Positions 53,531 to 62,551 are shown, counted from the first letter of the stretch. The stretch is 64,000 nt of DNA from Halobacteriovorax marinus (GCA_002163155.1 MAAO01000006.1:1116001-1180000), one strand, 5' to 3'. Translations and numbers: made by a program. The notes: generated from the letters alone by a model not told the origin.

Positions 53531-54367
53531 TTAAGATATTTTCTTTGTAAGGGGAAAGAGTTGAATATTCAATTGATATACTTCATCTCCGGGGGACTGT
53601 TCAATCTGTTCTGAGAAGTTTATTTGAAACTCTCTAATGATATCTTTGGCCTTAGCTAAATCACTTGTTAAGAGCGAAAGGGTCGTGGCGTGTAGTGAGC
53701 GAAGGTCTTTGTCTTTTTCAATGGCCTTTGCTGAATTTTCCATCAGGGCCTTGTGATAACTATGGGCCGCTTCTTTAGTCACTTCTTTGGTGGGAACTAT
53801 AGTTGAAGAAGGTTGAATAACTTCTTTACCTTCAAAAAAAGTTTTTTCTAAGAAGCCTTCACTAATTAAAAGGTCTAAGAGTTTCTTTCCCTCATCTTTC
53901 TTTATCAGTCCATTCGTTCTTGTTTCAATCCATGTCCCAGAGGGAAAGAAATCTTTTAATTGAGTGAGCTCTTTCACACAATGGGCCTTCCAATTAAAAA
54001 ACAAATCAACCTGCGCAGTATTTTGTTCTCGCATTTCTTTAAGTTCACTATTTTGATCAAGAAGTAGGATTGTGAGACTGGGATTGTCTTTACTACTTTT
54101 TGCAATTTTAACTAGCTCTTCAAAGTAATAAGCTTCTTTAGTATTAAATTTAAAAAAATCGATGAGAGACTTTTGTATCTTTTTACCCGCGTGTCTTTGA
54201 CCATTAATAATCATGGTAATGGAAGAGATACTATTTAATCCAAGTTCTCTCGCCCACAGTCCAAAGGACCATGAAGGATTTACACGCTTTTTCATTTCGT
54301 TAAAGTCACGTAGAAATTCACGATAATCGCTGTAATTGAATATGTTTGTTTCTTTCTCTTTATCCAT
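53531..54367 (-). CDS. TIGR02147-family protein
   Basis: 278 residues. The opening IFNYSDYREFLRDFNEMKKR, then SWSFGLWARELGLNSISSITMIINGQR, is characteristic of the TIGR02147 (DUF4423) family, which is expanded in Bdellovibrionota and Fibrobacter. The N-terminal part resembles a small helix-turn-helix; the rest is helical. Function is probably regulatory but not established. It diverges from a small secreted protein gene; the 174-base region between holds two TTTGCG copies 18 bases apart. Confidence 0.85.
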   Translation of the reverse strand: MDKEKETNIFNYSDYREFLRDFNEMKKRVNPSWSFGLWARELGLNSISSITMIINGQRHAGKKIQKSLIDFFKFNTKEAYYFEELVKIAKSSKDNPSLTILLLDQNSELKEMREQNTAQVDLFFNWKAHCVKELTQLKDFFPSGTWIETRTNGLIKKDEGKKLLDLLISEGFLEKTFFEGKEVIQPSSTIVPTKEVTKEAAHSYHKALMENSAKAIEKDKDLRSLHATTLSLLTSDLAKAKDIIREFQINFSEQIEQSPGDEVYQLNIQLFPLTKKIS

Positions 54368-54541
54368 GATTCCATTAACTTATCGACACATATTTTCTAT
54401 GCTTAAATTTATTTCACATTTTTTGCGAATACTTCACAAAATTTGCGCAGGAAAAGTTGACTTGCTTAGTAAAGTACTATTGTGAAAGTAAAATTTCCAT
54501 TCTAGAAGTGACTCAACAAATGAATAAATTTGGAGAAATTA

Positions 54542-54958
54542 ATGAAGAAGTTTTTATCTATTCTTTGCTTACTTACAATCGTTTCTGTAATTGCTGATAC
54601 TCAAGTTGTGTACCGGTATTTAAATACAGATCTTTCTGGAAAGTTTGATAACAAGATGGAAAAACTTCTAAGTCGAACTATCATCAATAGATGCTTTGCA
54701 GGTAATGAAGCTCTTATCACTGATGAAATGGATATCTTAATGATAGAGTCCATACAGTCTACAATTGAAGTTCCAGAAGATTCAAAGTCTTCTTTTGACA
54801 CGCAAATTGTAGTGACTTTCGAATTCAGAGATTTCAATTCAGAGACTGAAGAAGAAATCTTTCGTACAGTTGAAGTTTTGATTGAAAAAAGTTCGAATCC
54901 AAATTTAAAAGATCTAATGAGAATTGATATCTCTTCTGCTTCTGACTTCTGTCAGTAG
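54542..54958 (+). CDS. Small secreted protein, unknown
   Basis: 138 residues from ATG 54542, with GGAG at about 54532; the in-frame TTG at 54530 is rejected because the ribosome site would be lost. Signal peptide FLSILCLLTIVSVIA. The mature part is beta-rich with two Cys (NRCF, DFCQ) at the ends that could form a disulphide. Unrecognised. A perfect hairpin follows. Confidence 0.72.
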   Translation: MKKFLSILCLLTIVSVIADTQVVYRYLNTDLSGKFDNKMEKLLSRTIINRCFAGNEALITDEMDILMIESIQSTIEVPEDSKSSFDTQIVVTFEFRDFNSETEEEIFRTVEVLIEKSSNPNLKDLMRIDISSASDFCQ

Positions 54959-54981
54959 CACAAGATGTGTAGTGTGTGGGT

Positions 54982-55013
54982 GTCAGGTAACAAGTGCAAA
55001 CTTGTTACCTGAC
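54982..55013. terminator. Perfect 14-bp hairpin with GCAA loop
   Basis: GTCAGGTAACAAGT (54982-54995) and ACTTGTTACCTGAC (55000-55013) around GCAA, a GNRA tetraloop. It lies between two convergent genes, with only TTT-ACAATTTT after it, so it can end both transcripts. The flank GGTGTCAGGTAACAAG resembles REP-type hairpins (GTGTCAGGTA...) linked to Y1 transposases in many genomes. Confidence 0.7.
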
Positions 55014-55039
55014 TTTACAATTTTATAATCAATTTATTT

Positions 55040-55585
55040 CTATTCTAAGACAACTCTTTCAAAAGATTCAAAATTATGAAAATTAGGCTTCTCATCAATA
55101 TGAGAAATTGCCCAATAACTTAACTTTTCATCACATTCAATGACACTAGTAAGACCAAAAGACATAGCTTCTTTCTTCCAAAATCCGGGAAGGAAGTTAT
55201 AAAGATCAATTGTGGTCTTTAAGGAAAATGTTTGGTCTGTTAAATTTATGACACAAGTTGCTTCTTCGAAATTAGGTGATTGCTTTAAGGGCGCTTTTGG
55301 TTTTGGAAAGTAAAAACAATTCCAATGCCCTTCGGGGGAGTAATTAAATTCATAATATGAAAGTGTCTCATTATTTAAAATAAAACATTCAAAGCAACTG
55401 GACTCCCAAAGACCTATGACTCGTTTCGTTTCATCTAGAGATTTTGGGAGATGAAGGTTCTTAATATTCCCTTTGACAATAAACTCTATCTCTAAGTTTG
55501 AACCAACGAGCTCTAAACTCGCTTGAATATCAAAGGAGTTTAGTGATTTCTTAAATGGGATTAAATTAAAATGATACTTCTTCAT
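55040..55585 (-). CDS. DOMON-like domain protein
   Basis: 181 residues, no signal peptide. [34 protein letters not shown] and [19 protein letters not shown] match the DOMON-like family of single-domain proteins of unknown role. The ATG overlaps the stomatin-like gene's stop (ATGA), so the two are co-translated. Confidence 0.8.
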   Translation of the reverse strand: MKKYHFNLIPFKKSLNSFDIQASLELVGSNLEIEFIVKGNIKNLHLPKSLDETKRVIGLWESSCFECFILNNETLSYYEFNYSPEGHWNCFYFPKPKAPLKQSPNFEEATCVINLTDQTFSLKTTIDLYNFLPGFWKKEAMSFGLTSVIECDEKLSYWAISHIDEKPNFHNFESFERVVLE

Positions 55586-56334
55586 GAGTTCTTGTTCATA
55601 ATATTACTTAAAAAATCTACAGGTAGAGGGAAGAAAGTCGTCGACTTTCCGCCTCCAGTTGAGATCTCTTTCATGGTATCTAGATATCTAAGCACGATAG
55701 CGTTCTTTTGTTTTCCTAGTATTTCTGCCGCTTGTGCTAGCTTAACAGAGGCCTGTAATTCCCCTTCTGCTGAGATCACTTTGGCCCTCTTATCTCTTTC
55801 TGCTTCTGCTTGTTTGGCCATGGCCCTTTGCATTTCTACAGGAAGATCAATCGCCTTAACTTCTACTGCTGAGACTTTTATTCCCCAGGGCTCAGTTTGC
55901 TCATCGAGTATCGTTTGTAAGCGGTGATTGATTTTCTCTCTGGTTGAGAGAATTTCATCTAATTCAAATTGTCCAATAACAGATCTCAGTGTTGTTTGAG
56001 ATATTTGCGCAGTCGCTAGTAAATAATCTTCCACGGCTATGATGGATTTTTCTGGATCATTGACACGAAAATAGACAACACCATTTACTTTTAGAGTTAC
56101 GTTATCTTTTGAAATAATATCTTGTGAAGGAATGTCCATAGTAACTGTCCTTAAATCGACTCGACTCATTTTTTCAAGTCCAGGAATTAAGACAATAAGC
56201 CCTGGTCCACGCACTCCAGTGAATCGACCAAGTCTAAATACGACGGCACGTTCGTATTCGTTCAATATTTTAATTGTATTAAAGAGTAAGACTATAAGCA
56301 GAATTATAAAGGGGGTGATTGTTGCAATATTCAT
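55582..56334 (-). CDS. Stomatin/slipin-like SPFH membrane protein
   Basis: 250 residues. N-terminal membrane helix ([18 protein letters not shown]), then the band-7 domain: [41 protein letters not shown] and a coiled [23 protein letters not shown]. Slipins form membrane rings and pair with NfeD proteases. ATG 56334 has GGAG seven bases upstream; the TTG at 56346 is rejected. An NfeD gene lies 2.3 kb away on the same strand rather than adjacent. Confidence 0.93.
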   Translation of the reverse strand: MNIATITPFIILLIVLLFNTIKILNEYERAVVFRLGRFTGVRGPGLIVLIPGLEKMSRVDLRTVTMDIPSQDIISKDNVTLKVNGVVYFRVNDPEKSIIAVEDYLLATAQISQTTLRSVIGQFELDEILSTREKINHRLQTILDEQTEPWGIKVSAVEVKAIDLPVEMQRAMAKQAEAERDKRAKVISAEGELQASVKLAQAAEILGKQKNAIVLRYLDTMKEISTGGGKSTTFFPLPVDFLSNIMNKNS

Positions 56335-56498
56335 TTTCTTCTCCAATTAATAAAAGATGTTTATATTTTGAAGGAAAAACTCAATGGGTGCAATTAAATG
56401 TTTTATTCAGGAATGACGCATGGAGAATGGCTGAGTTTACAAAAAGTTAACAATCTAGTGACATCTCTTTAATTGGCCCATGTCATTATAATTCTCGT

Positions 56499-56586
56499 AG
56501 GACACTCAGAGAGTCTAAATCTATCTCTCCAATAAATATTCACAATATCCTACCCCAATATCCTACCTTTTTTCTTTGAGTGTCCT
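56499..56586. repeat. Inverted repeat with internal 13-base tandem repeat
   Basis: AGGACACTCAGAG (56499-56511) and CTTTGAGTGTCCT (56574-56586) are inverted copies with one mismatch. Between them AATATCCTACC occurs twice (56544-56554 and 56557-56567) with period 13. This fills most of the roughly 300-base gap upstream of the MazG-like gene; there is no other gene in it. It may be a regulatory region or a remnant of a small mobile repeat. Confidence 0.55.
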
Positions 56587-56651
56587 GGGAGAGGTGATTG
56601 ACTTGTTAATTCCTAACTGTCACAGTGAAAAAAACCACACAGGAGACTAGA

Positions 56652-57044
56652 ATGAACCCATCTGAATATGTAAAGCTGGCCATCAAAACTGAATCTACAA
56701 ACTTTGCGGCCATGGACGAAAGACTTAGTGACAATGGATTAAAGAGATTGCTACACGCAGGAATTGGACTTTCTACAGAATCAGGAGAGTTTTTAGATGC
56801 ACTTAAAAAACACATTTTCTACGGTAAGGAACTCGATAGAGTGAACTTGGCAGAAGAGATGGGAGATCTATTTTGGTACTTGGCCATTGTCTCTGATGAG
56901 CTTGGTGTAAATATGGAAGATGTGATGGAGAGAAATATCTCGAAATTAAAAGCTAGATACGGAGAAAAATTCTCTGAAGAGAAAGCTGAAAATAGAGACT
57001 TAAATACAGAAAGAGAAATACTAGAAAAACAAAAAATGAATTAG
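56652..57044 (+). CDS. MazG-like nucleoside triphosphate pyrophosphohydrolase
   Basis: 130 residues from ATG 56652, preceded by AGGAG; the frame is open to 56625 but has no ribosome site there. ESGEFLDALKKH and LAEEMGDLFWYLAI provide the EExxE/ExxD metal-binding helices of the all-alpha NTP pyrophosphatase family. It hydrolyses NTPs to NMP and pyrophosphate, for house-cleaning or stringent-response tuning. The C-terminal tail is charged. Confidence 0.88.
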   Translation: MNPSEYVKLAIKTESTNFAAMDERLSDNGLKRLLHAGIGLSTESGEFLDALKKHIFYGKELDRVNLAEEMGDLFWYLAIVSDELGVNMEDVMERNISKLKARYGEKFSEEKAENRDLNTEREILEKQKMN

Positions 57045-57048
57045 TCAT

Positions 57049-57070
57049 TAGCGGCCTTCACGGGCCGCTA
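57049..57070. terminator. Hairpin after the MazG-like gene
   Basis: TAGCGGCC (57049-57056) and GGCCGCTA (57063-57070), an 8-pair GC-rich stem with a six-base loop; TATTTG follows. It also lies 18 bases past the stop of the minus-strand small gene at 57088. Confidence 0.6.
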
Positions 57071-57087
57071 TATTTGCAATTAAAGAC

Positions 57088-57240
57088 TTATTTAATTTTA
57101 CAACAGTTCAATATTCCATCTGCCCAATCTTTTAGCTCTCTTCTGAGCCACGAAATATCTTCAAGATTAGTCACTCCTTTAGAATTTATAGCAAGTAGTA
57201 GAGTCACAACTTGTGAAAGAGTTTTCCTTGAAATCGTCAT
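57088..57240 (-). CDS. 50-residue cytosolic miniprotein
   Basis: The ATG at 57240 has GAGGA five bases upstream. The product starts MTISRKTLSQVVTLLL, continues with GVTNLEDISWLRRELKDW and ends NCCKIK. It looks like a compact helical protein, not a membrane segment. It occupies a 319-base gap that otherwise has no plausible gene; the plus-strand frame over the same bases has no ribosome site. Unrecognised. Confidence 0.55.
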   Translation of the reverse strand: MTISRKTLSQVVTLLLAINSKGVTNLEDISWLRRELKDWADGILNCCKIK

Positions 57241-57363
57241 AATATCCTCAATTTTATATTTCTCTAGTTTTAAATGAATTTTGTATTTTAGGCAAGGTAA
57301 TTGATTCTCTGACTAGAGAGGTCAGACTCTAAAGTCTCTCATTAAATATCCGATATATAGAGT

Positions 57364-58605
57364 GTGAGAGTTATTAAATCTTTTAGTCTATTTACTTTGT
57401 TTACCTTAAGTCTTTTACTAGGGTCCGTAAGCTTTTCCAGTGAAAGGGATGACTTTAAAGACATATTTAAAACTGTAAGGAAAGCTTACAAGATGCAAAG
57501 GGCAGAAAGAAAGAATAAAGAAGATTCAATGTCTGGAGTGAAGGAATTTGAACTTTGTATTGGATGTGTTCAAACTAAGTCATTAACAAAAGAAGTGAAT
57601 AAAATTCTCTTTGTCTTATCTGAACAAGAAGAGAAAAAAAATCCTAAAAACCAATCTCTTGAAGCTGTTGAGGGCCTTGAGGCCATGTTTCACTATACTA
57701 TGAAACCTTCGGTCTTCGGAGAAAAGGCAGATTGTTATAAACAGAGAGATGGTTTTCATAATTCTACTTTAGGAGATTTTGAAGACATACAATCACAAAT
57801 TGTTTTTTCAAAAGATATCGACTTATCAAAAGTCGAAGCACTACATATTAGAAGTGGAGTGAAGAAAACTTACTACTATCGCGCTAAAGCGCCTCACCGT
57901 GACATCGTGGTTCGCTTGGATATTCACGGCGATGATCAAGCAAAAATCACTTATTATAAAATGGATATGACTAAGAGTTTAAAAGCAGAAATCGTTTCCG
58001 AAAAGTCTAAAAAGGTTCATGCTGAAAAAAGAAAAAAGACAAAGAAGCAAGCAGAAACTTGGGGCGCTTTTTCAAATGGTGTTCGAGAAGCGGGTGAGAC
58101 AGATGATGACTATGCTGACTTTGGTATGGGCTTCTCACTTGAGCACAAGAATAACCTTCCTAGAAAACTAACCCTTTTAAAAGGAAGCTCTAACACTCCT
58201 ATCACTAGCGATATTTCTTTTAAATCTAAAGCTGAAGTAAGCTCTAAAAGAGTAGGAGCTCAAGTCTCACTTGCTGATAAGAAAGGTGAGGATTATGTGA
58301 GTTTAAGAGTGAAAACAGATGAAGCTGAAATAGTCATTCCTACAACTATAGATCTCTTTCTTTCTGATCTTGTGGTTGAGGCCGAGTTTAGTGCCACAAC
58401 AAATGAAGAACAGAGAATGAGGTTTAATTTAGCCGGAGAGCAAGATAGAAGGACAACTCTTGAATTTCAAAATTCAAGGTCAGGGTCGTCTGTGGCATTA
58501 GAGAGAAGATATCAGATAAGTAATGCCCAATCATTTAGTGTGAAATTAGCAACGGGTAGTGACTCTGAGTCCTCTGCCTTTTTACGTTATCAGTTAAGCT
58601 TTTAA
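57364..58605 (+). CDS. Secreted protein with C-terminal beta-barrel-like region
   Basis: 413 residues from GTG 57364; the ribosome site is weak. Signal peptide FTLFTLSLLLGSVSFS. A helical, Lys-rich N-terminal part contains a CIGC pair, then a charged linker (KVHAEKRKKTKKQAE). The last about 150 residues alternate polar and hydrophobic residues (DYVSLRVKTDEAEIVIPT, RRTTLEFQNS) and end SAFLRYQLSF, with the terminal Phe typical of outer-membrane barrels recognised by BamA. Only six to eight strands are possible. Function unknown. Confidence 0.72.
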   Translation: MRVIKSFSLFTLFTLSLLLGSVSFSSERDDFKDIFKTVRKAYKMQRAERKNKEDSMSGVKEFELCIGCVQTKSLTKEVNKILFVLSEQEEKKNPKNQSLEAVEGLEAMFHYTMKPSVFGEKADCYKQRDGFHNSTLGDFEDIQSQIVFSKDIDLSKVEALHIRSGVKKTYYYRAKAPHRDIVVRLDIHGDDQAKITYYKMDMTKSLKAEIVSEKSKKVHAEKRKKTKKQAETWGAFSNGVREAGETDDDYADFGMGFSLEHKNNLPRKLTLLKGSSNTPITSDISFKSKAEVSSKRVGAQVSLADKKGEDYVSLRVKTDEAEIVIPTTIDLFLSDLVVEAEFSATTNEEQRMRFNLAGEQDRRTTLEFQNSRSGSSVALERRYQISNAQSFSVKLATGSDSESSAFLRYQLSF

Positions 58606-59892
58606 AATTAAACCATCTTGGTTTTTAATTTCTACTTCATCACCAATTTTTAATTCATGAGAACTTTGGAAACTCCAAATTTCTCCTCCAATTTTCACTT
58701 GGTAGATATAGAATTCTCCATCGTGTTCTAGGAAATTTACTATTTTTGCGTGATGACCAATTTGAGAATTAAAATATTTTTTTCCAATATTCTTATGATC
58801 TCTAAGAATGAAGAAGAAAATAAAAAATAAAAATAAGACGAGTGAGGAAGTGGCGGAGATAATAACGTTCTGACTAATAGAAATATAACCATCTTCAGTT
58901 CTATACAAGAAGAGAGAACCCGAAACAAAACTTCCAAGAGCAGCTAGGGTTATGAGACCATAACTCGTTATATATATCTCTAGAATGAAGAGTATAAAGC
59001 TCAACCCTATGAGGGCCAGCGCCCCAAAATTCAGAGGCAAGACTTGGAAGCCAATTGCCGCTAGAACTAAGCAAAATGCACCCATTGAGCCCGCAATAAA
59101 TCCTCCTGGAGTCTGAAACTCGAGATAGAAAAGAGCGGCACCTATGAGAAAGAGAATGTAGGCGGTATTTGGATTGGCCAAAATATTTAAAAGTTTTTGA
59201 CCTAGATCCATTTCATATTTATCAAATTCAATTTTCTTTACTTTTAAAGTGACTTTCTTGCCAAGAATCTTTATTTCTCTATTGTTGAGATTTTGTTGCA
59301 ACTCTTCCTCTGTATTTACAATGGCATCGATGAGATTTTCTTTGAGAGCATTTTGAGACTCAAAACTTCTCGCTTTCTCAATCATCTCTCCAAAGAGTGG
59401 AGCATTTCTATTTCTGGACATGGCCAAACTTTGAATAAGCGCCTTAAGATCGTTGATGGCCTTATTTCTAAGGTCTCCCTTTTCTAGTTCTCCAGACATC
59501 TGAATAGGGGTGGCGGCTCCAATATTTGTTCCTTCTGACATAAATAAAATATGAGCGGCACTGGCAATAATCGCCCCGGCACTGGTAGCACTAGCGCCTT
59601 CTGGTCTTATCCAAATCGCCACAGGAATTTTACTTTCACCTATGAGAGTTAAGATTTTCTTGGTGGTGGAGACGAGACCTCCGGGGGTATTTAATTCTAT
59701 GAGTATGAGGTCAGATTGGAGCGTATTTGCCTTTTCAAAACCCACTTTTAGGTAATTGTAGGTGGCTGGACCAATGGGGGCTTCAATTTCCAGATTCAGG
59801 ATCTTATTAATCTGTAACTCTGAAGCAATTACACTAGAAAAAAAATTGAAGACAAATATTGTTAACGCTAAAAGTATCTGATAAGTTCTCAT
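58594..59892 (-). CDS. nfeD: NfeD-type membrane serine protease (ClpP-like)
   Basis: 432 residues from ATG 59892 (RBS AAGGAT); TTG 59916 is less likely. Signal peptide LALTIFVFNFFSSVIA, then a ClpP-like domain with LIELNTPGGLVSTTKKI, GASATSAGA (nucleophile Ser region) and NIGAATPI. Four to five membrane helices follow from about residue 240, with the FQTPGGF signature, and a C-terminal OB-fold domain ends the protein (GDEVEIKNQDGLIL). NfeD proteases cleave stomatin partners; the slipin at 55582-56334 is the probable one. The 3' end overlaps the opposing gene by 12 bases. Confidence 0.93.
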   Translation of the reverse strand: MRTYQILLALTIFVFNFFSSVIASELQINKILNLEIEAPIGPATYNYLKVGFEKANTLQSDLILIELNTPGGLVSTTKKILTLIGESKIPVAIWIRPEGASATSAGAIIASAAHILFMSEGTNIGAATPIQMSGELEKGDLRNKAINDLKALIQSLAMSRNRNAPLFGEMIEKARSFESQNALKENLIDAIVNTEEELQQNLNNREIKILGKKVTLKVKKIEFDKYEMDLGQKLLNILANPNTAYILFLIGAALFYLEFQTPGGFIAGSMGAFCLVLAAIGFQVLPLNFGALALIGLSFILFILEIYITSYGLITLAALGSFVSGSLFLYRTEDGYISISQNVIISATSSLVLFLFFIFFFILRDHKNIGKKYFNSQIGHHAKIVNFLEHDGEFYIYQVKIGGEIWSFQSSHELKIGDEVEIKNQDGLILKA

Positions 59893-59928
59893 GTTTTTTA
59901 TCCTTAATTCCCTCAAATTGGAGAATCA

Positions 59929-61242
59929 ATGCAGCCTTTATATAAGATCATACTATGTAATATTTTAAATCCAAAATCTGATAAGTCATGCCAATTTATC
60001 AAAAATGGAGCTTTAGTTTTGAAACGAAGCGTATCTGGTTATAAAATCGTAGAAATAGGTACTGAAAAGAAAATTCTTCCGGCCTATGCTTCTAAACGTT
60101 CTATTGAGGTTATGGATACTCTTGGTAAAACTTGTATACCTGCCTTCTTTGATACTCATTTTCATTGGGTACAAGATGATGTGAGGTTAATGCCTAAGAA
60201 GAATCTTCTGGAATGGTTAAGTAATTACACATGGCCCTATGAAGCTAAATTTAAAGATAGATCTTATTCAAAGAATAAGGCGATGAAATTTGCTGAAGAA
60301 CTCGTGAGTGTAGGGACTCTTGGTGGCGCATGTTACGCTTCTATTCATGCCCATACTGCTGATGATGCTCTCAAGAATTTTGTCGGTGACTTTGTGGTGG
60401 GGAATGTTTTAATGACTATGGAGTCTCCAAAGTATTTAACTCAAACAAAGAAACAAGCTCTCAAATTAGTAGAAAAACAAACTAAGAAATATAAAGAAAG
60501 ATATGCGGTCACACCAAGGTTTGCTCCCACGACTCACCCTGATGTCATGAAGGAAGCAGCAAAGATGGCCAGAGCATCTAAGAGTTTTATTCAAACTCAC
60601 CTTAGTGAAACAAAGAATGAAATAGATTACGTTCTTGGACTTTATAAAAATATAAAAGGCTTTGAGAATGTTAAAACCTATACGGACATTTATCTCAAAT
60701 CTAAAATTCTTGGTGCTAAAACAATTATGGGTCATGGGATCTATCTATCAAAAGAAGAATTACAAACTCTCAGTAAGACAGGGACATCTATCGCTCACTG
60801 TCCAACTTCAAATGCCCCAGTGAAACAACTAGGACTTGGTTCTGGTCTCTTTGATTTTAAAAGAGCGGAGAAGCTAGGCATAGATTGGTCATTGGCCAGT
60901 GACATTGGTGGTGGACCTTTTGTTTCTATGTTTGATGTTATGCAGTCCTATGTGGCTCAAAATGAAAAGGCAAAAGTAAAAGGTGCTACTTATACCAAAG
61001 CTCTCTATAGGGCCACAGTGGCAGGTGCTAGAGCGCTAAAGCTTGAAAAGACTCATGGGTCATTGGACACTGGTAAGTTTGCCAATTTTATTCTAGTTCA
61101 ATCTCCAAAAGACTTAAGTGGAAAGACGGAAGATGTGCTGAAGAGGATCATTTCAAAACATAAAAGCAGTCGTAAATTCTATGACAAGATGGTTGAACAA
61201 ACTTTTTATAAAGGTGAGAGCATTTTTGTGAAATCTTTATAG
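59929..61242 (+). CDS. guaD: Guanine deaminase
   Basis: 437 residues, amidohydrolase superfamily. Metal motif IPAFFDTHFHWVQDD (HxH), FIQTHLSETKNE, MGHGIYLS (His), AHCPTSNAPVKQLGLGSGLFD and ASDIGGGPFVSMFDVM (Asp) match guanine deaminase rather than cytosine or triazine hydrolases. It converts guanine to xanthine and ammonia, useful for salvage of prey purines. GGAG lies upstream; only 36 bases separate it from the divergent nfeD. Confidence 0.9.
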   Translation: MQPLYKIILCNILNPKSDKSCQFIKNGALVLKRSVSGYKIVEIGTEKKILPAYASKRSIEVMDTLGKTCIPAFFDTHFHWVQDDVRLMPKKNLLEWLSNYTWPYEAKFKDRSYSKNKAMKFAEELVSVGTLGGACYASIHAHTADDALKNFVGDFVVGNVLMTMESPKYLTQTKKQALKLVEKQTKKYKERYAVTPRFAPTTHPDVMKEAAKMARASKSFIQTHLSETKNEIDYVLGLYKNIKGFENVKTYTDIYLKSKILGAKTIMGHGIYLSKEELQTLSKTGTSIAHCPTSNAPVKQLGLGSGLFDFKRAEKLGIDWSLASDIGGGPFVSMFDVMQSYVAQNEKAKVKGATYTKALYRATVAGARALKLEKTHGSLDTGKFANFILVQSPKDLSGKTEDVLKRIISKHKSSRKFYDKMVEQTFYKGESIFVKSL

Positions 61243-61573
61243 GGAAAATTCATTTGGTGAAAAAATTAAGTTGATAATGGTAGTAAAGTACCTTAAGCTT
61301 AATTTTAGGTAAGACCCATAACTCATCGAAATCGCATAAGTCCAACCTTAAGGGGTCCTAAAGGTTGTCGGCAGATTTATCACCTGTATTTTTAATTAAA
61401 TACCATTTATGAGTGATTTTTTGTCTTAAAAATGACTTAAGTTGTTGATTTTATAGACTAGTTAAGATGGAGTACCAATAAAATAACCAAAAGTTGTTTG
61501 GAATTATACAAGATATTTTGATAATTTATTTATTAACAAATGTGATGATCAACAAAAAAGATAGGAGAACATC
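61243..61573. other. Intergenic region before the XRE gene, with a palindrome
   Basis: 331 bases without a gene. AACCTTAAGG-GGT-CCTAAAGGTT at 61344-61366 is a near-perfect palindrome (one A-A mismatch per arm), either an operator or a hairpin; it lacks a T run. The rest is AT-rich; the ribosome site GGAGAA precedes the ATG at 61574. No small gene seen. Confidence 0.45.
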
Positions 61574-61897
61574 ATGCGCTGCTTTGAACACATTGCTAAA
61601 TTGATTAGAACGAAGAGAATTAACCACACGAAAGGCTATTCACAGTCAGAACTTTCGAATCTTCTGGGTTACAAAAACGGACAGTTTATTTCTAACGTAG
61701 AAAGAGCTCTCTGTAACATCCCATTAAAGATGCTTAAGAAAGTTAGTGAAGTGCTGGACATTGATCCAAGCGAACTGAAAGAAGCGATTCTTAAAGATCA
61801 CGATCAAACTTTAGAAAATTACCTAAAGCTTGAAGGTGCTTCTGAGATGATGCCTAATTCTGTTAAGAAAGCTCCAGTGGTAGCTGCTCATTTATAG
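61574..61897 (+). CDS. XRE-type helix-turn-helix regulator
   Basis: 107 residues. Helix-turn-helix over residues about 5-65: YSQSELSNLLGYKNGQFISN is the core, with IPLKMLKKVSEVLDIDPSELKEAI completing the five-helix fold. A 35-residue tail follows. It is a Cro/CI-like DNA-binding protein; the palindrome at 61344-61366 is a possible autoregulatory site. GGAGAA precedes the ATG. Confidence 0.9.
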   Translation: MRCFEHIAKLIRTKRINHTKGYSQSELSNLLGYKNGQFISNVERALCNIPLKMLKKVSEVLDIDPSELKEAILKDHDQTLENYLKLEGASEMMPNSVKKAPVVAAHL

Positions 61898-61918
61898 AAA
61901 TATAAGTGACACAAAAGA

Positions 61919-61974
61919 AAGGCCTTAAATTTTAAGGCCTTGATTTTCTGGGCCTCATTCGTGAGGCTTTTTTT
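61919..61974 (+). terminator. Two tandem terminator hairpins
   Basis: First, AAGGCCTTAAA-T-TTTAAGGCCTT (61919-61941), a perfect palindrome followed by GATTTT. Second, GCCTCA-TTCG-TGAGGC (61952-61967) with seven Ts. The second is a standard UUCG terminator for the XRE gene; the first could also serve the opposing gene at 61997. Confidence 0.9.
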
Positions 61975-61996
61975 ATTTCTATATTTGCTTTTCTAA

Positions 61997-62551
61997 CTAT
62001 GCACCTTTGTAGGCCTTATAGTCTTCAATACTTCCCATACTTTCTTCAGTATCTTCTTTATAGTCTGATTCTATTTGAACTTCGAGATAATGAGGGTCTT
62101 TAAAGTCACCTTGATGACTAACATGTTCCGCAACAGGACTTATTTCATGGTTGCTAGAGTACTCTAAATCTACTTTCAATGAGTGAAAGTGTTTTTCAAA
62201 GAGGTCTTTCTTTTCTCCAGATAGGTTGCGCTCAAATTCTCTAAGCTTTGAAATAGTATTTGCATAGATCCTTTCTAATTTAGCTTTTTGGTTGGGATCC
62301 GCTCTATGAAAGAGAGCAAAGTATTTCTTTCTCGCAAGAAGATGTTGCTCCAGAAGATTATTATATTTTAAAGTCACCATATCTTCCATGGGAAGACGGG
62401 GAGATTTCTTAAAATTCTTTTTTCGTCTATTCGTATTAGAAGATGAACCAGCTTTCTTATTGAAGGGCTTATTCTTATTTTTTCCACGATATCTATTGCG
62501 TGATTGATTAGACTTATTAGGTTGGTTGGGCTTTGCTTGTTGTTCGGACAT
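61997..62551 (-). CDS. Basic-tailed hypothetical protein, possibly RNA-binding
   Basis: 184 residues. The first 52 are disordered and rich in Asn, Lys and Arg (SRNRYRGKNKNKPFNKK, TNRRKKNFKKS), a composition seen in RNA-binding tails. Residues 55-125 are helical (LLEQHLLARKKYFALFHRAD; AKLERIYANTISKLREFER), and the C terminus is acidic. No known domain. The divergent neighbour is mdh, 213 bases away. Confidence 0.75.
   Translation of the reverse strand: MSEQQAKPNQPNKSNQSRNRYRGKNKNKPFNKKAGSSSNTNRRKKNFKKSPRLPMEDMVTLKYNNLLEQHLLARKKYFALFHRADPNQKAKLERIYANTISKLREFERNLSGEKKDLFEKHFHSLKVDLEYSSNHEISPVAEHVSHQGDFKDPHYLEVQIESDYKEDTEESMGSIEDYKAYKGA

Noticed and set aside
57074-57277. 67-codon plus-strand frame in the gap after the MazG-like gene
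   Set aside because: No ribosome site and no coherent features; the minus-strand frame at 57088-57240 has both.
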